Positions 23,180-32,358 of a DNA stretch of 39,004 nt are shown piece by piece. The stretch lies in NCBI RefSeq assembly GCF_001949145.1, contig NW_019091609.1:90960-129963 (forward strand), read 5' to 3'. Source of the DNA: Acanthaster planci (Eukaryota; Echinodermata; Asteroidea; Valvatida; Acanthasteridae). Position 1 is the stretch's first letter. Every line of letters begins with the position of its first letter. Both the position numbers and the translations under genes were made by a program. Below the pieces are notes generated by a model, which did not search any database, was not told the DNA's origin, and was given only the letters and a program-made list of their open reading frames with translations.

Positions 23180-23378
23180 CTGTGCTGTGCCTCAGCTCAG
23201 CCTAGCCCAGGCCGCCGCCGCAGCTGGGCCAGCCAACCAGGCATGCAAGCGACAAGCGTTCTGGGCGTGGGGACAAGGCAGCCATGTTTTTGTTGGTTGC
23301 CGTTTGCATTGGCTCAACTCACGTTCTCTTATTTCTGCCGCACATCGAATCTAAAGGCATGAATGGCCAGTCCGGGTG
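23180..23378 (+). promoter_or_regulatory. GC-rich patch with a candidate first coding exon and GTAAGT donor
   Basis: The patch, rich in GCCGCC and CAGC, stands out in AT-rich surroundings. The ATG at 23284 opens MFLLVAVCIGSTHVLLFLPH and eleven more residues, ending at GGGTG|GTAAGT (donor at 23379). A second ATG at 23359 would give only six residues. The first choice has a hydrophobic, signal-like N-terminus. I do not recognise the protein and found no matching downstream exon. It could be the 5' end of a gene nested in or downstream of TRIM37. Confidence 0.3.
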
Positions 23379-24078
23379 GTAAGTAGGTTTGAATAAAATA
23401 CTTGTACATAACTTTTTTATGCCGTTTCTAATACCATAGCTTAGATTTATGCATTTGCCTTTTCAACTTGTGACTATGGAATGACTTAACATGTCCACTC
23501 TATTATAATGTCAAATTTTCTTAAATTCCAAGAGACTGGTATTGATAACATTCTCATTAATTTGTCTCTTGAAATGGGTAAACTCTTGTGGCTATATGCT
23601 CTTCTTCAGAAACCCTTTTCTTTAAAGAAATTACTGGCTTAAATTAACCAGTAAATTAAATTGGCTATTGGATAGCATAAGTTATTGGTTATTTAATTTT
23701 CTGTATTAATCCTCTATATTTTGTCCAGGTGATCGCCATCCTGGCCACCACACGACAGTCGGTTTTTTATATCTTGTAACTATACCCTTTGTACACAGAA
23801 TAAAACACAGTACATACGAGACAGAAAACTCAAAAAAACTTCACCCAGAGTTTTTATTAGTGGAGCAACCCAGTCACAATGACATCAAATGAGGAGCTAA
23901 ATTGCATTTTATTTAAAACAAGTTATTTCCTGTAGCGCATGCCTGATTGGGTTGAAACCTTGGACCCAAATGTTTATGATGAAATAATTATCAGGTTTGT
24001 ACTGTAGATTGGTTGTTCAAATTAACAAAGGAATGCAAAAAAAACCTCTATTCTGTTGGCAAACAGACAGATGAGCTC
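23379..24078. other. No gene recognised
   Basis: AT-rich. It would be the start of an intron if the preceding exon is real. A piece resembling S1 (GATTGGGTTGAAACCTTGGAC) lies near 23944. Confidence 0.45.
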
Positions 24079-24159
24079 TAGTTTTTTGGCTTTTTCACAT
24101 TTTGTGAAAAAGGCATTGTTTTTGTTCTTTTTATTTTTTTTGCTTTTAATTTTGCCGCG

Positions 24160-26175
24160 AAGCATGGCGTCATGATGACGTCATCGTTCGATTTTTTAAT
24201 TGAATTTTGAGTATCACTTTTTCCCCATTGATTTTTTACACGCTTTTCAATATCCAAAATGGTGTAGATTTTGACTGCTTCAGAAAATGAAACATGGTAC
24301 AAGCGACGACCATAGCATACATTAATGTAGAAGCATGATGTTACTTTTGCATCATAATTAGATTTATTATTTAATTTTGAAGATTTTAATTTCTTCCATT
24401 GACTTTGTACTCATTGAGAAACCCAATGACTTTACGTACAGTTTTGCTGTAGGCAATAATACGCCTGTCTGTTGTGCGATCAGCTGACTTGTGCGGCCGG
24501 TCGATGTTGGCGTTGTCACACAGTCTTATTGCGTGATTTCGAGATAATTTAGCTAGTATGTTGTGAAAAAAATCGTGTGAAATATCAAGGAAAATGAACT
24601 CATTGATTTCATGTCATCAGGCCTCAACCAATTTTAAATGAGTATCAGTGAACCCAAATCGTCCGTTCATGGCATCAACCCTGTTTCCGCGGGCTTGCGT
24701 CAAAGCACAGATTTGATCAGGACGATTTTTTTGATGTGCATATGTGTTTTCTCGGGACCTCTCTGGGGACCTCCCGGACTTGATATTGCACCAATGTAGT
24801 GCTTTTATGGACTTTGCTTCATTGGAGGATTCCAAGGTAATCCCACAAAAGCTGAAATGAAACCACATTCATGCACCAAAGCAAGAAATTGCAGGAGTTG
24901 ACACCGAATGATTACAATGATGAGCATAAGTGGACCATGGAAAAAGGAACATAGCCCAACAAGCAGATACTGAGCTATTGCAGCGGGTTGCTGGGTTTGG
25001 AAGCTGGATGGATGAAGTGCTGGAACTGGTAGGTAGGCCTAGAAGTATAACAAAACATTCTCAATTATCTGCACTCAGTTTTTGTCTGCACTTTCTGTGC
25101 TATGTAGCTCTATGCTTAGGGGAGAGAAAAAATTAGCTCTGAATTTGCACATATCCCAAGAAACTTGAACTCTACAAATGGCCCTTTTAACCTTTTGATA
25201 CGGTCACCTTTGTCCAAATGATGCAAAAAACGCAATCAACAGTGATAAAAGTCCTAAGTGTTCAACACAACTCAGAGATTAACTTGCTCATATTCATTCA
25301 CTCCCTCCTGTGTACATTATGAAATGTTTTTTTAGTATGTTGCATTTTATTCAAAGGCAAATCAAATCAGGATGGAACACAATTAATACACGTACATGTA
25401 GGCCCTATGTAGATTTGCAAGTTTTATGATTGGGCTGAACATAGGTATTGAACTGACTAAAGTCCCTCACGGTGCATAGTGTATTTCATAATTCTGCCCC
25501 CTTCCGCGGAATTGTTAATGAAAGATCTAGCAGTCGAAGCAGACCGCAACTGGAAGTTAGATTTACTTGTATGTATACATGTGACTGCCATAATTTATTG
25601 AAAGACAACTGCAAAAATTGTTCAAACTGGTGCGTGAGAGTAATGCAACGTTTTCAGCATGCATAAATTGGTCCCCATATTATTTGAAGGATCTGGAAAT
25701 CTTCAGAATATACATGTAAAAGAAGTGGTGGTCATATGCCCTAAAACATGAAGCCAGTTTTTTCTTTGATATTTTCAAAACACTCAGTGTGCACATTTCA
25801 TTGTTATTTCCTTAAAAGACAAAACCATATTATTACTGGTTCGCTGTGTTTGATTAATTATATGTTGAGGTTAGCTGATTGTCCAGAATAGTTCTGTTTC
25901 CTTATGTGTTTTGTGTGTATAGGTGTCCTTCGTGGTGCTGCTGAGGTGAAAAGAATAAATCTATTGTCTACGATGTTAGTTTCAAGGATTGGAGTGCAAC
26001 ATAAGTGCAGTTACATGTACATATCAGAAGCACTGCTACCCGAGATGAAAGAAGCTGTTGGACAACCAAGTTAGGAAAATAACAAGGTAATTAGCAGTGA
26101 GAAGGCCTGCTGTTGGATATTGACACTCAAGAGATGGCTGGTTTTGATCAATGCAGTCATGAAGCAAAGAGAGGA
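24160..26175 (+). repeat. Duplicated block, copy B (partner at 12.90-14.69 kb)
   Basis: Collinear with copy A. It is preceded by one hairpin monomer (TTTTTCACATTTTGTGAAAAA at about 24089-24109), where copy A is preceded by the array of seven. TGACGTCA lies at 24176-24183. The frame at 24930-25136 holds GFGSWMDEVLELV, identical to copy A, followed at its codon end by GTAGGT, a possible splice donor. Copy B lacks the 13390-13527 insertion but carries about 60 bp of extra AT-rich sequence near 24340-24400. Confidence 0.8.
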
Positions 26176-26739
26176 GGGGGACTCGTGCACTCATTGATCA
26201 ACATCCATATGTGTCCAGTCCCCCACTGTAACATTCCTACTGATGTAGCCAAGTGATATCAAAAGTACCGAAAGTTCTTACACCTTTTCTATGCATCAAC
26301 CTATGAGCTGACACACATTGAATTATTCTCCTGTTGTAGATGACAGAGAAGAATGTTCACCAGCACATACATGAAGGAATGTTGGTGTGGTGTGGTGTGG
26401 AGTATAATTCGTACCAAGACTGTTCTATAGAAAGACTTCTTCAAAATACCATGTTTATCTGAAACTGTAAGAAATAGCTCAATATTATGCAGACTCCATA
26501 AAGACTAATGAAAGCCATGTTTGATTCAATATTTCGTTCTTTATTCAGAACATCTTCAGGAATGAGATAAAGCATGCAGTTGTATAGTGAATGGAATCAA
26601 GCATTTGCATATTGGAAATACTTATTCAGTAAATCATTCATTTACCATTATTGTTTTATATGAAATTTTCCCTTCCATTCTATTGCAAATATACCCAAGA
26701 GTCAGATTATCAAATAATATTTCCTAATTTTTTCCAGTT
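26176..26739. other. No gene recognised
   Basis: Contains a short GTGTG(GTGTG) run near 26379-26400 and AT-rich sequence without domain-bearing frames. Confidence 0.5.
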
Positions 26740-27565
26740 TAGACACAAATCATGTGACATGAAATTAAAGCAGCAGTTTTTCTGCACACATGTTTCTAGC
26801 CCGTTCACTGTGTATACGTTTTGGAGCCATAATTTTGGTCAGTTTGCAATGTTTGATCGTTCCCAAAGTGATAGCCAACAAAGACCCTGATGCAAGATTT
26901 ATTGCAAAGGGATGACGTCATGATGACATCATCACCTTATTTTATATTCATTTTTGAATATTTTATTTTTCCCTGTAGGTTTTGTACATGTTTTTCTACT
27001 TAATACGAGTGAACGAGTAGTCTTTTACTTCAGCTCAGGATTACTATAAGAACGAAAGAGAAGTCGGGTACTTTACATCTGTTATTTAATTTGAAATATG
27101 CCTAAGAGTCCGAACATGAAGTAATATTTCATAAAAATTGTTCAGTTTAAGCACAAAATCACGTGACATGAACTTAAAGGAGCAGTTTTTCTGTAAAGAG
27201 TGTACGGCCCATTGACTTTGTACACGTTTTTGAGCAACAATTTTGGTAACTTCAAGATGTTTGATCTTTGCCAAAATGCATCCAACAAAGATTCTGATAC
27301 AAGATTTATTGCAAAGGGGCAACATCATGATTACGTCATCATCTTATTTTATATTGATTTTTGAATATTTTATTTTTCCCTTATGTTTTGTACACGGTTA
27401 CGAGCCACAAGTTTGGTAAATTTGCAATATGTGATCGTTGACAAATTGATAGCCAACAAAGACCCTGATGCAAGATTTATTGAAAATGAATGACGTCATG
27501 ATGACGTCATAACCTTAATTTCACTGATCTTTCAATATTTCACTTTCCCCATAGATTTTGTACAC
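26740..27565 (+). repeat. S2 satellite, ~410-bp unit, tandem
   Basis: Two nearly full units and a partial third. CAAATCATGTGACATG begins near 26746 and recurs as AAAATCACGTGACATG near 27155. GACCCTGATGCAAGATTTAT recurs at about 26884, 27293 (variant) and 27459, each followed by a CRE-like doublet, then TTGAATATTTTATTTTTCCC and GGTTTTGTACACG. Perfect TGACGTCA occurs at 26913, 27491 and 27502, and TCACGTGA at 27159. The frame at 27086-27328 is a repeat artefact. Confidence 0.85.
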
Positions 27566-27890
27566 GTTGTTTGACTTGGTATGAACTTCAAAGCCTTTTA
27601 TCTCCTGAAGGACGTGTCCTATCTCGTTGAAATTTTGCAGATAACTAAAAAGCAATGTGTTACAGACGAATGTTGATCTGCTGTGCTGATAACGTCATCA
27701 GGCTATAAGTAACGTGAAGTTAAATGTGCGCTGTTTAGGGAACTATATTTCCTGAAGTACAAATATAAATCTTGCAGATAACTTGAAAATGGCGTGCTTT
27801 AGAGGAATATTCGCCATATGTGATGATGACATCATCAGGAGACAACTCGCGTGACATTAAATATGCTCTCAATGAATTTATTAATGATTT
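27566..27890 (+). repeat. S1 satellite, two units
   Basis: TATCTCCTGAAGGACGTGTCC, TTGCAGATAACT, AACGTCATCAGG, GTGAAGTTAAATGTGC, then a second unit with CTTGCAGATAACTTGAAAA, GCTTTAGAGGAATATT and GATGACATCATCAGGAGACA. It is the same family as 843-1529. Confidence 0.8.
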
Positions 27891-28055
27891 ATTTTCAAAT
27901 TGACTTTCTACACAGATATATAGCCAGTATAGCCAATATTTTGGCAACTCAGCTTTATTCTTTGAAACTGTAATATTATCATATCAAATTTTTTTTTAAA
28001 CGTTCTTCTTTTATAGTACGATTTGAATAAAACAGCCTTGGTTTGTTCACAAACA

Positions 28056-28160
28056 CCACCTCTAGTTTTTGGCTTTTTCGCAATTTTGCGAAAAAGGCAT
28101 TCTTTTTGTTCTTTTTTTTTTAGCTGGTTCGGCAGTTCAGCCGAACCAGCTATTGTAATC
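28056..28160. repeat. Hairpin monomer joined to a perfect 12-bp palindrome
   Basis: CTCTAGTTTTTGGC leads into a hairpin monomer (TTTTTCGCAATTTTGCGAAAAA). AGCTGGTTCGGC (28122-28133), a 6-nt loop and GCCGAACCAGCT (28140-28151) follow. The same arm occurs alone at 12369-12380. CGAACCAGCTTA is at about 30238 beside CTCTAGTTTTT. The palindrome probably marks the junction of two inverted element ends. Confidence 0.8.
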
Positions 28161-28299
28161 ATTCTGTTTTTTTTTTCTTTCCTTTTTTTTTTTTTTCTTC
28201 CTCTTCAGCCAAGTTCTTTTACCCCTACACTTCGGCACCTAGGAAAATCAGAACAATATCAAACTTGGAGGATAGTTGTGTGATCATCCAAAGATTGTC

Positions 28300-28710
28300 C
28301 CAGAAGAAATTCAGAATGATTACGTCATCAATGTATTTATTATTGATTTTTGAATAATTAATTTTTCCCCATGGACTTTGCACACAGATTATTTTCCCCA
28401 TACACTTTGCACACAACTTTCAATGCTCAATTTTGAACACTTAACGTAGTTCAATCTTCATTTAAGTTACATCGTGGGTTGGCCCGAATAAAGACGTCAT
28501 ACTGAAGCAGTGACGTTATGATGACATCATCAAATGATTTATTATTGATTTTTGAACATTTAATTTTTGGCCATTTACTTTGTACATAGATTCAAGGGGC
28601 AATTTCGGTGACTTAGCAAACTTCAATCTTCATCAAAATTACAAGAAGCAACTACTTCAATAAAAAGATGATTGCTTTGTGATGACATCATGATAACATC
28701 ATCGGGTGTC
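28300..28710 (+). repeat. S2-related fragments
   Basis: Three degenerate units: GATTACGTCATCAATGTATT (28318) followed by TTATTGATTTTTGAATAATT and TTTTTCCCCATGGACTTTGC; GTTATGATGACATCATCAA (28516) followed by the same tail; and GTGATGACATCATGATAACA (28680). Confidence 0.75.
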
Positions 28711-28784
28711 AAATTACAAGCATTTTAAAATTAAAAAATGGAATTATTTAAAAATCAATGAAAAATCGTTTATCAGAGATATAA

Positions 28785-29245
28785 ATTTGGTTCCTTTGCC
28801 AAATGTAAAGGTTTATTAGGTCTTTTTTCATGACACAACGCGTGACCTCTGTGACCTCTATTCCTGTCAAACTGGAAGTAGCTTCTTGCTTTAAAAAAGT
28901 AAGGGCTAAGAACTGGATTCTTTTGCCAGATGTCAAGGTTGAGGAAAATCTTTCCTTGTGACACATTGTGTGACCTCTATGACCCCTACTTCCGGTCGAA
29001 CCACAAGTAGCTCTTTAATTATTTCAAAAAGGTTAGGGCTAGGAACTTGCTTCTTTTGCTAATGCTTCTTTTTGTCAATATCAGGGAAGGTTTTTCTTCA
29101 AGAGACATTGTGTGACCTTTGTAAACTCTACTTCCGATCAAAGTGCAAGTAGCTTACCATTTAAAAATGATTTGGGCTAGTAACATGACTCTTTCACCAA
29201 ATGTCAAAGTTTAGGAGGGTCTTTCTTTGTGACACATGTTATTTA
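28785..29245 (+). repeat. Tandem repeat, ~126-136 bp unit, four copies
   Basis: Each copy has CTTTTGCC(A/T)AATGTCAAGG, GG(T/A)CTTT-TTGTGACACA-TGTGACCTCT, TGACC-CTACTTCC, GTCAAA-TGCAAGTAGCTT and TTAGGGCTAG-AAC. The copies start near 28790, 28916, 29050 and 29186; the last is truncated. Confidence 0.8.
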
Positions 29246-29439
29246 AACCAATTTAGTTCCTAAACCGTGTGTTCGATTGGGTAAAATTTGTAGGTATGTA
29301 CCAAGAGAAGTGTTATAAATGAAATTCAACATAATCTGAAGAAGGCAAATTGTAAATATAGGTTCTATGTCTGTTTCCAACAGAACATAGGGCTTTTTCG
29401 CACATTATGTAGATATCAACAAAATGAAGAAAGTCCAAG

Positions 29440-29770
29440 ATTTCAAACTGTGATGACATCATGGGCACATCATATCAGTTTTCATCTGTAACACTTCCCT
29501 CCGTAGACACATGCAAGCTTTTAGCCCAATCAGACATATATATAGTTTCAGAGATATACTGGTTTCAAGAATGCCCCTATAATGTCATGTAACTGGTCAC
29601 GTGATAATGTCATTGGCACATCATATCAGTTTTCATCTATAACACTTCCCTCTGTAGACACCTGCAAGGTTTCAGCCCGATCGGACACGTGCTTTAGGAG
29701 ATATAGTGGTTTAAAAAGTGCCCCTTTAATATCACATGACTGGTCACGTGATGACATCATGGCGTCATTA
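29440..29770 (+). repeat. Direct duplication, ~150 bp, with TCACGTGA
   Basis: GGCACATCATATCAGTTTTC, then TAACACTTCCCTC(C/T)GTAGACAC, CTTT(T/C)AGCCC(A/G)ATC(A/G)GACA and TGCCCCT-TAAT, occurs at about 29463 and again at 29614. Each copy ends ACTGGTCACGTGAT. TCACGTGA lies at 29597-29604 and 29754-29761. Confidence 0.85.
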
Positions 29771-29889
29771 CTTAAAAAATTGTACTGATATTTGTGCTGG
29801 GTGTAAGTTTGATGATGATTGAAGATCGCTAAGTAACCAAAATTGTGCCTCAAAAACATGTACAAATTTATGCGCCGAAAAAAGAAATT

Positions 29890-30125
29890 GAAAAATCTAT
29901 AATAAATCAGTTGATTACATCATCTTGACATCATGTTTCGCGGCACATCTTTGCTATAAGGTCTTTGCCTGAGCCAACTTTGATTAAGATGTAAGCTTAC
30001 AAAGGGACTAAAGTGGCATGCAGAAAAACTGTGTACAAAACAAAGGGGATTTGGGGAAAACAATAGAGCTAAGAAGAAAACAAACCGGAACAAAAAGAAA
30101 GGCTTTTTTGCAAAAGCCGAAAAAG
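29890..30125 (-). repeat. Inverted copy of the hairpin/S2 left end
   Basis: The reverse complement matches 12770-12960. Shared segments include TTTGCAAAA-AGCC-TTTCTTTTTGTTC, TTTGTACACAGTTTTTCTGC, CACTTTAGTC, AAAGTTG, AAGACC, AAAGATGTGCCGC and GATGTCA. So the family occurs in both orientations. Confidence 0.75.
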
Positions 30126-30839
30126 CCAATTAAATCATCATCCAGAAAATTTGATGTACACTCTATTATGAGTCGTACCTTCTTAAGTACGTCTCATTGA
30201 ATTTAACGTGAACTTCACTTTACAACAATTCCAACTCGAACCAGCTTAGTGGTTGTACGTAACCTCTAGTTTTTCCTTTTTCTTCTTCTGCTCAAAAGCC
30301 TGTTTATTTTGTACACGTTTTTTCTACCAGTCACTTCAACACGTGTGTGAAGTTTGGGGCTGATGACGTCATCAGACGGGAAGACAGGAAGTTACAATAA
30401 AAACTTCTTTTATTCTTCAAAATTTGGTAAAAAATCAACCATAAGGTAAATAAGCGTGAATTGTGCACGAGATGACAGCTAAAACATTTGAGTCAGCTGC
30501 ATGAAGTGCATAACTAGTGTACTTTTTTACGCACGTGAAGCACCGCTGACAAAAACCCCCTAAAATATAAATTGACAACTCGAAAATCCATTAGCATGCT
30601 GTGCATATGCTACTGTGTGTGTGGACGCCCATTATCTGCCTGCAACTTAGACGGCGCACAGTGTGGAGGGCATATACTCAGGACTTGGCAAAATGCCGAC
30701 CACGTGCTGCCGATAGCAGATTGCATTGTATGGAACGCCAAAAGGGACAAATGTTTAAGATATCTAATCTGTGCCTTTTCCGTGATAATTGCAATGTTTT
30801 GTATTGTATGTTGTACTGTACATGTCTTATTGGATTGAA
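30126..30839. other. No gene recognised; one S2 fragment
   Basis: Around 30260-30375 it reads CTCTAGTTTTTCC, TTTTGTACACGTTTTTTCTAC and GATGACGTCATCAGACGGG (TGACGTCA at 30364-30371). The frames at 30572-30879 overlap each other and have no domain. Confidence 0.5.
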
Positions 30840-31200
30840 ACCTTGCAGGCAGTTAGGAAGGTTTACAAACGGAAAATGACCTCAGGTGATGACAATACCA
30901 TCAGCAGACGGGTCACGTGACATTAAATGGTGCCTCATTTAAAGTATATCTCCTGAAGTGTATATTCAATTTGGTTCAAATCTTGCAGATATCTTGAAAA
31001 GGGAGGGCTTTAGAGGTATATTGACCTATAATGACGTCATCAGCAGACAAGTCACGTGACAAAAGGGGTGCACTCTTTAAAGTCCTGTATCTCCCGAAGT
31101 AGATGTCCGATTGGATCAAATCTTGCAGATGTCTTGAAAAGGGACTGCTTTAGAGGAATATTGACATAGTGTGATGATTACGTCATGAAGACATCATCCA
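30840..31200 (+). repeat. S1 satellite, two to three units, with CRE and E-box palindromes
   Basis: GTCACGTGACATTAAATGG, AAGTATATCTCCTGAAGTG, TTCAATTTGGTTCAAATCTT and TTGAAAAGGGAGGGCTTTAG, repeated. TCACGTGA lies at 30913 and 31052 and TGACGTCA at 31032. In the 31032-31059 copy the two palindromes are 12 bp apart. Confidence 0.85.
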
Positions 31201-31369
31201 GCAACATTCTGTTTGCAGCAAGTGCCAGGATAAAATGTGGTCTGGAATTCGTCTCGTGTAGGTCAAATAATGTGACCCTTCCTTCCGGTTGAAACCGGAA
31301 GTGGTCTTATTGTACAAAAGTGGTAAAAGCCATTAAGTTTTTTCAACTGAATTAGTCTGTCGATGTTAT

Positions 31370-31810
31370 TGCTGGGATGAAACCCTGCTTATATCTTGGA
31401 GAGGAAGGGCTTTAGGCAAATATTGAGCTTATTTAGTGATGATGTCATCAACAATTGCTTTTTGTCATAACGGACTTTATCGACATTATCGAAATGTCAA
31501 ATGTTATTAATTTTGCAGGAATTCTACTTTTTGGTTGATTAAAAAAGGGGCGTGACACCTGACGATCTGCGTGGGGACGCATTAAGTCCTGAACCCCAAA
31601 CAGGACGGATGATGAAGTCAGTGACCACACCAGACCCTTAACTTGCAGATGTTCTAGAGGAATATTGACCTTATGTGGTGATGATGTCATCAGGAGACAA
31701 GTCAAGTGACACTAAATGTGTACTCTTTAAAGCCATATATGTCCTGAAGTAGATGTCCGATCGGGTTCATATCTTGCAGATATATTGAAAAGGGAGTGCT
31801 TTAGTAGTAG
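31370..31810 (+). repeat. S1 satellite interrupted by ~180 bp
   Basis: S1 sequence to about 31450 (GGGCTTTAGGCAAATATTGA, GATGATGTCATCA). Unrelated sequence follows (31450-31635), then S1 resumes at CTTGCAGATGTTCTAGAGGA and runs to AGGGAGTGCTTTAG at 31804. Confidence 0.75.
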
Positions 31811-31995
31811 GTGAAGGACAGTACCACCCAAGACTTTCCCGGGGCTTCTGGACCAAAAGGGAATTCCCCCAGACCTTGTGACTCCCCAAACCAGAACTCG
31901 TGACTTCCCAGACCAAAAGGGACTTTCCCAGAACTCGTGACTTCCCCAACCAGACCTCTTGACCCAAAGGGAATTCCCCAGGGCTTCCCCGGTCT
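31805..31995. repeat. C-rich minisatellite
   Basis: GACCAAAAGGGA recurs at 31851, 31911 and (as GACCCAAAGGGA) 31961. It is separated by CCAGACCTTGTGACTCCCC, CAGAACTCGTGACTTCCC and similar phrases. Adjacent frames are artefacts. Confidence 0.8.
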
Positions 31996-32358
31996 GGGTT
32001 GAAACTGTGTCTCACTGGAAGATCTGAGAAGAAATGAGTTAAATTTGTAACTGGCTTATAGTAAACATTATTTATCAAATAGACATGACATACAAAAGAA
32101 CTGGAGCTTTAAAAAAAGTGAGATAAATTGTAAAACCCTATATATAAAAAGAGACATGAATAAAGAAACCAGACCACAACACCGTCCTATATTATCAGAC
32201 TTTCGCAATTGAAAAAGTCATTTTTATCTGACTTTGTGAAACGATACATTACATTACCGCCACCCTGTTAAAAAATTAACATAAAACTCGAACTTGTACA
32301 AGCAATTCAAGTTAGCTAACGGCAATTTAAAAATCTCACAAGATAGTCATATTGTCAA

